Below are positions 1 through 8,263 of a stretch of DNA of 49,433 bases, piece after piece; position 1 is the first letter of the stretch; every line of letters starts with the position of its first letter. The stretch lies in assembly GCA_964630925.1 (NCBI GenBank), contig CAZVZK010000078.1:1-49433 (forward strand). The letters run 5' to 3'. The position numbers and the translations under genes are program-made. Below the pieces are notes generated by a model that was given only the letters and a program-made list of their open reading frames with translations, was not told the DNA's origin and searched no databases. This DNA is from RGDT01 sp964630925 (GTDB lineage: Bacteria > Planctomycetota > Planctomycetia > Gemmatales > Gemmataceae).

Positions 1-972
1 GTGGCCACGCCGATGCCGGCGCCACCGCCGATGGAATTGCCGCCGCCGCGTCCACGTCCGGCCCCGCCTCCCGCCGAGACGGTGGCGATGGCCGCGCCCT
101 CCCCCGCGCTTCCGCCGCCGGCGGCGGAGGCCGCCACGCAGACGGTGCCGACGTTCGAGGAGCCGGAGTTCCTGCCCGAGCCGGAGGCGATGCCGCGCAG
201 GCCACGCCGTGAGGCGGAGGCCCCGCCGAACAAGACGGCGTTGTGGTGGGGGATCGGCCTGGGCGGCGGGCTGCTGCTGTTGACGGCGGGGATCGCGGCC
301 TATCTCCTCCTGTTCACTTCACCGCCGCCGAAGAAGGGGCCGCCGCCGAGGGGGCCGTTGCGTGTGACGGCGGCGGTGGCGGGCGGGCTGGGCCAGGTGA
401 TGCGGCAGCAGGCGCGCGACGGCGACAGGATCATCCTGGAGGTCGACATCACCGAGGCGGACATCGCCATTGACAAGGCCAACCTGACCATCGAGGGCGC
501 CCCCGGGAAGAAGATCACCTGGAAGCTGCCGGCCGGGACGCAGCCGGCGGCGAAGCTGCTGTCGATCCAGGCGCGGGCGGGGTTCACGCTCAAGGGCGTC
601 ACGCTGGACGGGGACGGCCGGGCCGAGGGGCTCCTGCTGGCGTTCGGGCTGTGCGAGGGGATGCGTCTGGAGGACGTGGAGATGCGTGGCGGGCGCGAGT
701 GGGACTTGATGTTCGCGAACACCGCGGGCACGGCGGAGAAGCCGGTCACGCTCCAGGGGGTGCGGTTCCTCACCCAGCCGGGGCGTCCGGCGAAGTCGTC
801 GGTGAGGTTCGCGATCTACCCGAGCCACAAGACGATCCGCACGAACGACCACATCCTGTTCAGGGACTGCACCTTCGAGGGGCCGGGCCGCAAGCTGTCG
901 CGGATGGCCGAGGGCGACGTGGGCAAGGGCGTGCTGCTGCCGGCGGGCCTCAACGTCGAGACGGTGCCGTGA
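1..972 (+). CDS. Membrane-anchored protein with proline-rich linker and beta-helix-like outer domain, 5' end probably missing
   Basis: The reading frame is open from the first base, so the true start may lie upstream. Visible order: a Pro/Ala-rich linker (residues 1-75), one membrane helix (about 80-105) after a basic stretch, then about 200 residues with short beta-like repeats such as TIEGAPGKKITW and FTLKGVTLDGDG, resembling a right-handed beta-helix. From knowledge of Gemmata-type planctomycetes, proline-rich linker, helix and extracytoplasmic sensor is a common C-terminal layout of Hanks-type Ser/Thr kinases, so this could be the tail of such a kinase. No kinase motif is inside the window, so that is inference. 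The stop overlaps the next gene's GTG start by four bases (GTGA), indicating translational coupling to the sugar kinase. Confidence 0.6.
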   Translation: MATPMPAPPPMELPPPRPRPAPPPAETVAMAAPSPALPPPAAEAATQTVPTFEEPEFLPEPEAMPRRPRREAEAPPNKTALWWGIGLGGGLLLLTAGIAAYLLLFTSPPPKKGPPPRGPLRVTAAVAGGLGQVMRQQARDGDRIILEVDITEADIAIDKANLTIEGAPGKKITWKLPAGTQPAAKLLSIQARAGFTLKGVTLDGDGRAEGLLLAFGLCEGMRLEDVEMRGGREWDLMFANTAGTAEKPVTLQGVRFLTQPGRPAKSSVRFAIYPSHKTIRTNDHILFRDCTFEGPGRKLSRMAEGDVGKGVLLPAGLNVETVP

Positions 973-1940
973 TCCTGACACGCGACCACGTCGAACGTGT
1001 GATCGCCCGCGTGCCGTCGCTGCGGATCGCCGTGGTCGGCGACCTGTTCCTTGACCGCTACCTGGACATCGACGGGACGCTGACCGAGCCGAGCATCGAG
1101 ACGGGCCTGGACGCGTATCAGGTCGTGGGCGTGCGCGCGATGCCGGGGGCGGCGGGGACGGTGATCAACAACCTCGTGGCGCTGGGCGTGGGCGAGGTGG
1201 CGCCGGTGTCGGTGATCGGGTGGGACGGCGAGGGGTTCGAGCTGGAGCAGGCGCTGAAGGCGATGCGGGGCGTGACCCTGCACCGGCTGGAGCGGACCGA
1301 GGGGCGGAGGACGCCGACGTACACCAAGCCGATGCTCTCGCTGCCGGCGCAGGCCGCCCGTGAGCTGAACCGGCTCGACATCCACCCGCGCACGCCGCTG
1401 CCGGCCGGCGTGGAGCGGCAGCTCCTCGACAGCGTCGAGGATTCCCTGCCCGACTTCGACGCCGTCGCGGTGCTGGATCAGGTGTCGCTGCCGGAGTGCG
1501 GCGTGGTGACGGCACGGGTGCGGCAGGCGTTGGGCCGGCTGCCGATCCCCACACTGGCCGACAGCCGATACCGCATCGGCGAGTTCCGGGGCGTGATGTT
1601 GAAGCCGAACGAGCGCGAGTGCCTGGCCGCCGCCCCGTCGGCGGCGGAGCTGGCCCGGCGTGCGTGCGGGGCGGTGTTCATGACGCGCGGCGAGCGGGGC
1701 ATCCTCCTGGCGGAGCCGGGCGGGCGCACGGCCGAGGTGCCCGGCTACCGCGTGGAGGGACCCGTCGATCCGGTGGGCGCGGGCGACAGCACGACGGCGG
1801 GCATCCTGTGCGCCCTCGCCGCCGGCCTGTCGCCGGAGGAGGCGGCGGCGTTCGGGTGCCTGGTGGCGTCGATCACGGTGCGCAAGATCGGGACGACGGG
1901 GACGGCGTCGCCGGACGAGCTGCGGGCGGCGCTGCCCTGA
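969..1940 (+). CDS. PfkB-family carbohydrate kinase, RfaE/HldE1-like
   Basis: A 323-residue ribokinase-fold kinase that should phosphorylate a sugar or sugar phosphate using ATP. The N-terminal strand VVGDLFLDRY and the downstream PGAAGTVINNL resemble the substrate-binding start of RfaE/HldE heptose-7-phosphate kinases. The second PfkB signature DPVGAGDS near residue 265 supplies the anion hole and catalytic Asp. I chose GTG at 969 because it overlaps the upstream stop (GTGA); the longer open frame begins inside the upstream gene in another frame. The nearby fucose synthase and glycosyltransferases suggest a role in surface-sugar supply, but the substrate cannot be read from sequence. Its stop lies directly against the stop of the convergent protease gene. 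Confidence 0.85.
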   Translation: MILTRDHVERVIARVPSLRIAVVGDLFLDRYLDIDGTLTEPSIETGLDAYQVVGVRAMPGAAGTVINNLVALGVGEVAPVSVIGWDGEGFELEQALKAMRGVTLHRLERTEGRRTPTYTKPMLSLPAQAARELNRLDIHPRTPLPAGVERQLLDSVEDSLPDFDAVAVLDQVSLPECGVVTARVRQALGRLPIPTLADSRYRIGEFRGVMLKPNERECLAAAPSAAELARRACGAVFMTRGERGILLAEPGGRTAEVPGYRVEGPVDPVGAGDSTTAGILCALAAGLSPEEAAAFGCLVASITVRKIGTTGTASPDELRAALP

Positions 1941-2876
1941 TCAGGGCGTGGCCTCGAGCTTGACCGCCTTGGCCGCCGGCCATCTGGGGAACGGGGCGGC
2001 CCCGTCACCGAGGAGGGAGTGGGCGTCCCCGGGCAACTGGTAGAAGGTCGATTGCGCCCGGATCCACATGGCGCCCAGGCCGACGTTGTTGGCGCCGTAC
2101 TTGATCCACATGTGGCCGCCGTCGCCCCAGGTGGTGTTCCAGGAGTTCTTGATCTTCCAGGCGCCGAGCTTGTCGTCCCAGCCGACGAGGAGGACGGCGT
2201 GGTCGACGGGCGGCTTGCCCGCCGCCGGCCTGTCGGACCCGATGAAGAGGCCGCCCTTGTACTTCTTGAACCCCTCGTTGTCGGCGTGGACGCCGACGAC
2301 GAGCGGCCCGTGCTTGAGGAGGGCCTCCTTGAGGGCGTCGGTGTCCGGCACGGCGCGGCCGTCGCCGACGTACCCGTAGGCCACGGCCCGGTACTTCATC
2401 TCGACCTTGCGGGGCGTGGCGGGCTTGCCGATGAACGGGTATTTCGCGAACGGGGCGGTGCCGTTGAGGACGAGGTCCTTCAGGCCGCGGGAGAAGGGCG
2501 CGCCGCCGTTCTCCTTCGTGTGATCGATGATGGGCTGGACGGCGAGGACGGGCTTGCCCTGGTTGCGGATGCGCCAGCTGCACTCGAAGGCCTCGACGGC
2601 GGCGAAGGCCCAGCAGTAGGGCGTCTTGCCCTGGGCGTAAATCAGCCCCGTCACGCCGTGCTTGCTCCAGTCGAACGCCTTGGCGGTCGCCCTGGGGAGT
2701 TTGCGTTTGGACTCGGGGAGGACGCCGGGGTGGGCCTTCTCGAAGGCGGCCTTCAGCTTCTCGTCGAGGTCGTAGAGGGCCCTGGCCTCCCTGGCCACGC
2801 GGACCGCATCTTCGGCGTGGGTGAGCCCGCAGAGGGACAGGGAGAGGACCACGACCCCGAACAGACGCATCCGCAT
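1941..2876 (-). CDS. Exported papain-like (C1 family) cysteine protease
   Basis: A 311-residue protein with an N-terminal signal peptide (about 1-21, ending near THA) and a papain-type catalytic domain. The catalytic set is visible: oxyanion Gln82 and nucleophile Cys88 in QGKTPYCWAFAA, His226 in VDHAVLLVGW, and Asn244 in KNSWNTTWGDGGH. The region between differs from plant and animal papains: the usual Cys-rich CxGG block is replaced by HTKENGGAPFSRG, so typical disulfides are missing. A short pro-segment (about 22-65) precedes the mature domain. It likely cleaves proteins outside the cytoplasm; the target is unknown. It stands alone, convergent with the PfkB kinase and divergent from the fucose synthase gene. 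Confidence 0.9.
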   Translation of the reverse strand: MRMRLFGVVVLSLSLCGLTHAEDAVRVAREARALYDLDEKLKAAFEKAHPGVLPESKRKLPRATAKAFDWSKHGVTGLIYAQGKTPYCWAFAAVEAFECSWRIRNQGKPVLAVQPIIDHTKENGGAPFSRGLKDLVLNGTAPFAKYPFIGKPATPRKVEMKYRAVAYGYVGDGRAVPDTDALKEALLKHGPLVVGVHADNEGFKKYKGGLFIGSDRPAAGKPPVDHAVLLVGWDDKLGAWKIKNSWNTTWGDGGHMWIKYGANNVGLGAMWIRAQSTFYQLPGDAHSLLGDGAAPFPRWPAAKAVKLEATP

Positions 2877-2907
2877 GGAGTATCCCCGGAGGATGGATGT
2901 CGGGATG

Positions 2908-2913
2908 AGTATA
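2908..2913 (-). promoter_or_regulatory. Candidate -10 box for the papain-like protease gene
   Basis: On the minus strand the hexamer TATACT lies about 32 bases upstream of the ATG at 2876 in an otherwise GC-rich spacer. No convincing -35 box is visible 16-18 bases further upstream, so this is tentative. Confidence 0.3.
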
Positions 2914-3085
2914 CCTCGCGGATGTAGGGTGGGCCAGAGGCGGGACGATGCCGTGCGGCGGGAGGATGCGTGGCCTCGGAGGTTGGGGGGAATGCGGGGC
3001 GGCCGGCCCCGCCGGCCGTGCTGGATTCGCGGGCGGCGTCGTGCCGATACCTTATCGCCTGCACGTTCCGGAGCGGAGCCGCGCG

Positions 3086-4030
3086 ATGAAGTTGTCCGAT
3101 CATCGCATCCTCGTCACCGGGGGCTCGGGGTTCCTGGGCGGGCACGTCCTGGCGGCGCTGCGGCGTGAGGGCTGCCGGCGCGTGGACGCCCCGCCGCGCG
3201 CGGCGCTGGACCTGCTGGACGCCCACGCCGTCCGCCGCCACCTGATGGCGACGCGGCCGGAGGTGGTGCTGCACCTGGCGGCCCGGGTCGGCGGCATCGA
3301 GGCCAACCGCCGCCACCCCGGCACCTTCCTGCATCAGAACCTGATGATGGGGGCCACACTGATCGAGGAGTGCCGCCGGCTGGGCGTCCGCAAGTTCGTC
3401 TGCGTCGGCACCGTCTGCTCCTACCCCAAGCACACCCCGGCCCCGTTCCGCGAGCCGTCCCTCTGGGACGGCTTCCCGGAGGAGACGAATGCCCCCTACG
3501 GCCTCGCCAAGAAGATGCTCCTCGCCCAGGTGGCGGCCTACCACGCCGAGTTCGGCTTCCCCGGCGTCAACCCGCTGCTGGTCAACCTCTACGGGCCGGG
3601 CGACAACTTCGATCCGGCCACGTCCCACGTCATCCCCGCCCTCGTCGCGCGCCTCGAAGACGCCCGCCGCGCCGGCGCCGCCGAGGCCGAGGTGTGGGGC
3701 ACGGGGGACGCCACGCGCGAGTTCCTGCACGCCGAGGACGCCGCCCGCGCCGTCCTCCTCGCCGCCGAGCGCCTCGACACGCCGGAGCCGGTCAACGTCG
3801 GATCGGGCCGCGAAATCGCCATCCGCGACCTCGCGCGGATGATCGCCGACGCGGTAGGCTTCTCCGGGCGTCTGCGTTTCGATCCGTCGCGGCCCGACGG
3901 CCAGCCGCGCCGCCTCCTCGACGTGTCGCGGGCCAGGGAGCGCATGGGATTCGAGGCGTCCGTCCCCCTGGAGGAGGGGCTGCGCGGCACCGTCGGGTGG
4001 TACCGTTCGCGGGGGCGGCTGGCCGCGTGA
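3086..4030 (+). CDS. fcl: GDP-L-fucose synthase (NAD-dependent epimerase/reductase)
   Basis: A 314-residue short-chain dehydrogenase-type enzyme that converts GDP-4-keto-6-deoxy-D-mannose to GDP-L-fucose by 3,5-epimerisation and NADPH reduction. The Rossmann motif GGSGFLGG is at 12-19. The catalytic Tyr138 and Lys142 lie in PYGLAKK, and Cys111 in GTVCSYP and His181 in SHVIPALV match the epimerase residues of E. coli Fcl. Length matches the family. I chose ATG 3086, where the family N-terminus (KLSDHRILVTGG) begins, with GGAGCGG upstream; the open frame runs further 5' without similarity. The dehydratase Gmd that makes its substrate is not in the window. The stop adjoins the GT2 gene, so the two are probably co-transcribed. 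Confidence 0.93.
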   Translation: MKLSDHRILVTGGSGFLGGHVLAALRREGCRRVDAPPRAALDLLDAHAVRRHLMATRPEVVLHLAARVGGIEANRRHPGTFLHQNLMMGATLIEECRRLGVRKFVCVGTVCSYPKHTPAPFREPSLWDGFPEETNAPYGLAKKMLLAQVAAYHAEFGFPGVNPLLVNLYGPGDNFDPATSHVIPALVARLEDARRAGAAEAEVWGTGDATREFLHAEDAARAVLLAAERLDTPEPVNVGSGREIAIRDLARMIADAVGFSGRLRFDPSRPDGQPRRLLDVSRARERMGFEASVPLEEGLRGTVGWYRSRGRLAA

Positions 4031-4038
4031 GGGCGGAC

Positions 4039-5025
4039 ATGGACGAGGTCATCAGGCTGCGTGCCCAGGTGGAGGCGCTGACGGCGCGGGTCGAGGCGCT
4101 GGAGAATCGCGTCCGCCCGGCCGTGGGGTGGCGTTCGCGGCTGGCGTGGCTCCTGGGCGGGCGGCTCGGCTCGCTGCGACACTACGCGCCCCGCCCGCTG
4201 CGCCTGCCGGCGCGGTACCACGCCGAGAAGGCGCCTGCGGATGGGCCGACGGTGTCCGTCGTCACGCCGTCGTTCCGCCAGGCGGCGTTCCTGGAGCGGA
4301 CAATGCGGAGCGTCCTCGATCAGGGCTATCCTCGCCTGGAATACATCGTGCAGGACGGCGGCTCCGACGACGGGTCGCTCGCCATCATCGAGCGGCACCT
4401 CGCCTCGCTACGGCACGCGGAGTCGGCGGCGGACGGCGGGCAGGCCGACGCGATCAACCGGGGCTTCCGCCATGCCACGGGCGAGGTGATGGCGTACCTG
4501 AACTCCGACGACCTGCTGCTGCCCGGGGCCGTCGCCCATGTCGCCGCCTTTTTCGCCGCGCACCCCGAGGTGGACGTGGTGTACGGGCACCGGGTGATCA
4601 TCGACGGGGTGGGCGACGAGGTCGGCCGCTGGGTGCTGCCGCCGCACTGCCCGCGCATGCTGCGCTGGGCCGACTACGTGCCACAGGAGACGCTGTTCTG
4701 GCGGCGGGGCATCTGGGAGCGTGTGGGCGGACGCATCGACGAGAGCTTCCAGTTCGCCATGGACTGGGACCTGCTGCTCCGCTTCGCGGAGGCCGGAGCG
4801 GTGATGGTGCGGCTGCCGCGCTTCCTGGGGGCGTTCCGCGTCCACGACGCCCAGAAGACGAACGCCACGCTGACGGCCGTCGGCCTGCCGGAGATGGCAC
4901 GTCTGCGGCGGCGCACGCACGGGCGTGACGTGACCGCGGACGAGGTCCGCGCCGGCATCACGCCCTACGTCCTGCGGCAGGCCGTGTACCACCGCCTTTA
5001 CAGCCTCGGCCTGCTGCGCGTCTGA
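4039..5025 (+). CDS. Glycosyltransferase family 2 with N-terminal coiled coil
   Basis: A 328-residue GT-A fold glycosyltransferase. A heptad-like coiled coil (1-26) precedes the catalytic domain, which starts at TVSVVTPSFRQ (71-81), then YIVQDGGSDDGS (102-113, nucleotide-sugar binding) and YLNSDD (153-158, metal/UDP-binding DXD equivalent). An ED/WD-like motif (FAMDWDLLLR) follows. No membrane helix is seen, so it likely works at the cytoplasmic face of the membrane. ATG 4039 is preferred; GTG 4027, overlapping the fcl stop as GTGA, is in frame and would add four residues. With fcl directly upstream, it may transfer fucose or another sugar to a surface glycan, but donor and acceptor are unknown. 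Confidence 0.88.
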   Translation: MDEVIRLRAQVEALTARVEALENRVRPAVGWRSRLAWLLGGRLGSLRHYAPRPLRLPARYHAEKAPADGPTVSVVTPSFRQAAFLERTMRSVLDQGYPRLEYIVQDGGSDDGSLAIIERHLASLRHAESAADGGQADAINRGFRHATGEVMAYLNSDDLLLPGAVAHVAAFFAAHPEVDVVYGHRVIIDGVGDEVGRWVLPPHCPRMLRWADYVPQETLFWRRGIWERVGGRIDESFQFAMDWDLLLRFAEAGAVMVRLPRFLGAFRVHDAQKTNATLTAVGLPEMARLRRRTHGRDVTADEVRAGITPYVLRQAVYHRLYSLGLLRV

Positions 5026-5029
5026 CCGC

Positions 5030-6733
5030 TCAGGCGGCCAGGCGCCACCAGGGGCGGCGGCGCAGCGACAGGGCGCCGGCACGCAGCCAGCGCAGGGAGA
5101 GGAGGCGGAACGCACGGATGCGTGGGTCGGCGCCGAGGGGCACCGGGTCTCCAGCCTCGATGTCCGCCTCCAGCACGCCTCCCGGCCCCGCCGACAACAC
5201 CAGCTCCCACTCCCCCGCCGTCACGGGGAGACGCTCGCCCTGGACGGACCACGCCGCCGCCCACCGGCCGGGACGGGGCGGCACGTGCAGCCGCAGCCGC
5301 GCCGCCGCGTGCCCCGGCGAAGCCTGACCGAGGAGGCGCACGCGGCCGGCGGCCCAGCCGTCGGGGTCGAGGCCCGACGCCCCCCAGCCGGCCATGCCGC
5401 CACGGTTGAGGTCGAAGGCCGGCGACGGGCCGCCCCAGGGCCACGCCGCCGACGCGGGACGCGTGAGGCGTTCGAGCCGCACGACGCGGAACGCCCGCGA
5501 GCGGCCCTCGGGCAGCGTCGCCTCGGCGGCCGCCTCGATCTCCACCTCCGCCCCGGCCGCGGCCTCGAAGGAGAGCGGCCCCGGACACGCCAGCAGGCGG
5601 GACACCTCGCCGCCGCGGCGCACGGACCAGAAGGGCGGCCAGGCCCGCAGGGCGTCGGGGTGGATCTCGATCTCGACGCGGGCGTCGGCCGGGGGGACGA
5701 GGCCGCAGCGCCGCCGCGCCCAGCCGTCGGCGTCGATGCCCCAGGCGCGCCAGCCGGCCAGGACGCCGGGGCCGCACGGCCGGGCGAAGTCGGCCGACGG
5801 CGCGGGCAGGGACGTCAGCGAGGCCCGGCCGCGGCGGGCCAGCTCGCGGAAGAAGTCGGGGGGGCGGACGCAGGCCTCGCCGGCATACAGCCCGGCGAGG
5901 CGGCGCTGCTCGCCGCCTTCCGCCGGCGGCGGGAAGGGCGACGCGGCGACGCAGGCGCGCTTGCCGGGCAGGTGCAGCGTGGGCTCCTCGGCGAACTCGC
6001 GTGTCACCCCGCCGCGGGTCACGCGCAGCGGGCCGGTGGGGAGGTGGAAGAAGCGGCAGCCCGATAGCACCGACAGGCAGAAGGAGGTGGAGAGGTCGTT
6101 GGCGCAGGCGTAGCGGTGCCGCAGGCACAGGTCGTACTGGCGGAAGAGGAAGAGGGGGTCGTAGGGGTGGCCGGAGGTGACGAGGCGAAGGCCCGCGCGG
6201 GCGAACGGCTCGTGCGCCCCCAGCTCCCAGTCGCGCCAGAAGATGCTGGCCGTGACGGGCTGGTACTCGTCGGGAAGGGCGGCGAGCCTCTCGGCGAACG
6301 CGGCGCGGGCGTAGTCGGTCTCCTGGTGGGTGGTCGATTTGTCGGGGAAGACGATGGTGCCCCGACGCGGGCCGGAGTAGGGCGGCCCGTGGTGGCGCCC
6401 GTACAGGGCTCGCATGAGGAAGAAGGCCGACCCGATGGCGTGCGCCTCGGCCCCGCCGCGGCGCAGGGCGTCGGCCTGCTGCTCGGTGACGGCGAGGCGG
6501 AGGGGCAGGGGCGACTCGGCGTCGGGGGCGTACGGCTCGGGGCAGCCGAAGGTGATGGCGTGTTCCATCGCCCACGGGAGCGGCCTGTCGGGCGGCAGGC
6601 CGGCGTACTCCTTGACGAGGAGGTGCTGGCCGTACAGCTCGTTCTGGATGTGGTACTCGACGGGGAAGACCGGCCGGGGCCGGCACAGCGCCGCCAGTCC
6701 GTCCTGGCCGAAGGAAAGGTCGAGGTGGCTCAT
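5030..6733 (-). CDS. Putative glycosyltransferase with duplicated C-terminal beta module
   Basis: A 567-residue protein with no signal peptide or membrane helix. Residues 1-300 resemble a GT-B-type glycan transferase by pattern: GTIVFPDKSTTHQETDYA, SGHPYDPLFLFRQYDLCL and NDLSTSFCLSVLSGCRFFHLP look like the donor-site half of capsule/sialyl-type transferases, but this is inference. The C-terminal half holds two related modules (about 318-422 and 436-550), each with GW..(W/S)G(I/L)D.DGWA near its start, alternating strands, and IRAFRLLSL or SRAFRVVRL at its end; these look like beta-sandwich carbohydrate-binding modules. It faces the GT2 gene with a 4-bp gap between stops, and is the last gene of the minus-strand glycan group starting at 9091. 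Confidence 0.7.
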   Translation of the reverse strand: MSHLDLSFGQDGLAALCRPRPVFPVEYHIQNELYGQHLLVKEYAGLPPDRPLPWAMEHAITFGCPEPYAPDAESPLPLRLAVTEQQADALRRGGAEAHAIGSAFFLMRALYGRHHGPPYSGPRRGTIVFPDKSTTHQETDYARAAFAERLAALPDEYQPVTASIFWRDWELGAHEPFARAGLRLVTSGHPYDPLFLFRQYDLCLRHRYACANDLSTSFCLSVLSGCRFFHLPTGPLRVTRGGVTREFAEEPTLHLPGKRACVAASPFPPPAEGGEQRRLAGLYAGEACVRPPDFFRELARRGRASLTSLPAPSADFARPCGPGVLAGWRAWGIDADGWARRRCGLVPPADARVEIEIHPDALRAWPPFWSVRRGGEVSRLLACPGPLSFEAAAGAEVEIEAAAEATLPEGRSRAFRVVRLERLTRPASAAWPWGGPSPAFDLNRGGMAGWGASGLDPDGWAAGRVRLLGQASPGHAAARLRLHVPPRPGRWAAAWSVQGERLPVTAGEWELVLSAGPGGVLEADIEAGDPVPLGADPRIRAFRLLSLRWLRAGALSLRRRPWWRLAA

Positions 6734-6740
6734 GCGTCCC

Positions 6741-7451
6741 TCAGGCGGCGCGGCGGGCGGTCAGGATCTCCTTGTCGAGCGGCCCGAGGGCGAGGGCCAG
6801 CTCGTCCCACCAGGCGGCGTCGAAGCGCCCGCCGCGGCAGCCGGCGAACCACGGGCCGCCGCTGGTGTAATGCAGGTTCATCGCGGCCGCCCCGGCGTCG
6901 TCGGGGTCGTAGCCGACGAGGTGGTTCCACCCGGCGGGCAGGGCGCCGACCTCCTCGTCGCGCAGCCACAGGAAGCGGTGCAGCTCGAGGCCCGACGCCG
7001 CGGAGACGTACTCCGGCGTGAGGGCGGCGCAGCGGGCGTTGTTGAAGAGCATGACGCTCGACCAGTTCTTGCGTGGGTAGGCCGTCTGCTCGTGGCCGAG
7101 GAACTTGACGCCCTCCGGCGGGCGGTGGTCGTGCTGGACGACGAGGACGGCGAAGCGTTCGTCGCGCAGTGCCCACAGGTCGGCGATGTCGGCGCGGAAG
7201 AGGACGTCGCAGTCGGCGAACACGGCCCAGCCGCGGTAGCCGCACAGGTACGGCACGAGGAAGCGGGAGAAGGCGAAGTCGGTGGATTGCCTGGGGTCAC
7301 GCTGTCGGGAGAAGAAGCCGGCGAGCTGCGAGAGCATCAGAGGGGCGACGGCCACGGGCGCGGAGGCGTGGCGGTGGATGGAGTGGGCGGCGACGTGGAA
7401 GGCGGCGGGCTCGCGCGAGTCGTAGCCGAGGAAGACGCGGATCGGCTCCAT
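6741..7451 (-). CDS. Glycosyltransferase, GT8-like
   Basis: A 236-residue predicted GT-A transferase. The start IRVFLGYDSREPAAFHVAAHS matches the nucleotide-binding start of family-8-like transferases. FADCDVLF contains the metal-binding DXD (Asp80-Cys81-Asp82), and KNWSSVMLFNN matches the acceptor-loop region seen in related proteins. LHYTSGGPWF near the C-terminus resembles the family's terminal His motif. ATG 7451 is chosen over GTG 7460 because GAGGG lies about nine bases before it. It sits in the minus-strand group between the larger putative glycosyltransferase and the oxygenase-like genes; spacing to its neighbours is short, so co-transcription is likely. Sugar and acceptor are unknown. 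Confidence 0.82.
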   Translation of the reverse strand: MEPIRVFLGYDSREPAAFHVAAHSIHRHASAPVAVAPLMLSQLAGFFSRQRDPRQSTDFAFSRFLVPYLCGYRGWAVFADCDVLFRADIADLWALRDERFAVLVVQHDHRPPEGVKFLGHEQTAYPRKNWSSVMLFNNARCAALTPEYVSAASGLELHRFLWLRDEEVGALPAGWNHLVGYDPDDAGAAAMNLHYTSGGPWFAGCRGGRFDAAWWDELALALGPLDKEILTARRAA

Positions 7452-7470
7452 GGCGGACACCCCTCGGGAT

Positions 7471-8247
7471 TCAGCCGGCGCGGCCGAGCAGCCAGCCCCA
7501 GAACGTCGGGGCGTGCGCGGGCAGCGAGAAGAGCGGGGCCGGCATCTGCACCGGCAGGCCGACGAAACGGACGGGCCAGGGCGACGGGGCGCGGGGCGAG
7601 ATGGCGGTGATGGAGCGCGGCGTGTTCAGCCACACCGCCAGCAACCCGGCCCGGTACGGGGCCGAGCGGGCCAGAGCCAGGCCGCGGCGCGGCGTCTGGT
7701 GCCGCGCGCCGAAGCGCGGCGTGTGGCCGGGGGAGGCGCGGTAGATCTCGAAGTCGCCGCCGGGGGCGTCGTCGCCGGCGGCGGGCAGGAAGAGCTGGGC
7801 CTCGATGAGCTTGTTCGGCCCCTTGACGTGCGGGCCGCGTTCGGCGGCCCTGGCGCCGCGGGCCGGCGCGAGGACGCCGAGCTGGGCGTCGAGGAGGGCC
7901 GTCGCCTGGTCGTGGGAGCGCCGGCCGACGCTCATCGACGCCAGCGGGCCGTACTCCTGCTCCAGGCGGGGGTACTCGCGGCGGATGTCGTCGCCGAAGA
8001 GGCGGACGAGGTGGGCGAAGGCCTCGCGGCGGACGTGGGCGTCGAGCAGGCGGCGGAGGGCGCCTTTGATCTCCCCGAGGTCGGCGTACCGCCGCAGCAC
8101 CTTTCGGGCGGGCGGCAGGCCGGCGCCGAAGAAGCTCAAGGGCGGGAAGCATAGGGCCAGCTCCTCGGCGCCCTCGACCTCGGTGAGGAGGTGCGGGAAC
8201 GGCTCGCGGACGACCATCGCCGGTGACAGGCGCTCGAACAGGTTCAT
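7471..8247 (-). CDS. 2OG-Fe(II) oxygenase-fold protein lacking two metal ligands
   Basis: A 258-residue relative of the adjacent gene at 8264-9091. The two align across the jelly-roll core: GPHVKGPNKL against GPHLDRTDKL, and LNTPRSITAISPR against LNTPRSLHGVSPR. In this copy His140 is kept but the Asp of the HxD motif is Lys142, and the distal His is Thr214; the 2OG-binding Arg (Arg219) remains. Iron binding by the usual facial triad is therefore not expected, suggesting a non-catalytic partner, a binding protein or a changed chemistry. A GGAGGG Shine-Dalgarno precedes ATG 8247. Its gene ends 20 bp before the GT8-like start, so it belongs to the glycan operon. Confidence 0.78.
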   Translation of the reverse strand: MNLFERLSPAMVVREPFPHLLTEVEGAEELALCFPPLSFFGAGLPPARKVLRRYADLGEIKGALRRLLDAHVRREAFAHLVRLFGDDIRREYPRLEQEYGPLASMSVGRRSHDQATALLDAQLGVLAPARGARAAERGPHVKGPNKLIEAQLFLPAAGDDAPGGDFEIYRASPGHTPRFGARHQTPRRGLALARSAPYRAGLLAVWLNTPRSITAISPRAPSPWPVRFVGLPVQMPAPLFSLPAHAPTFWGWLLGRAG

Positions 8248-8263
8248 CCCGGCCCTCCGTGGG

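Noticed and set aside
1938..1943. TGATCA at the junction of the PfkB and papain-like genes as a regulatory palindrome
   Set aside because: It is simply two convergent stop codons (TGA and its complement TCA) placed side by side.
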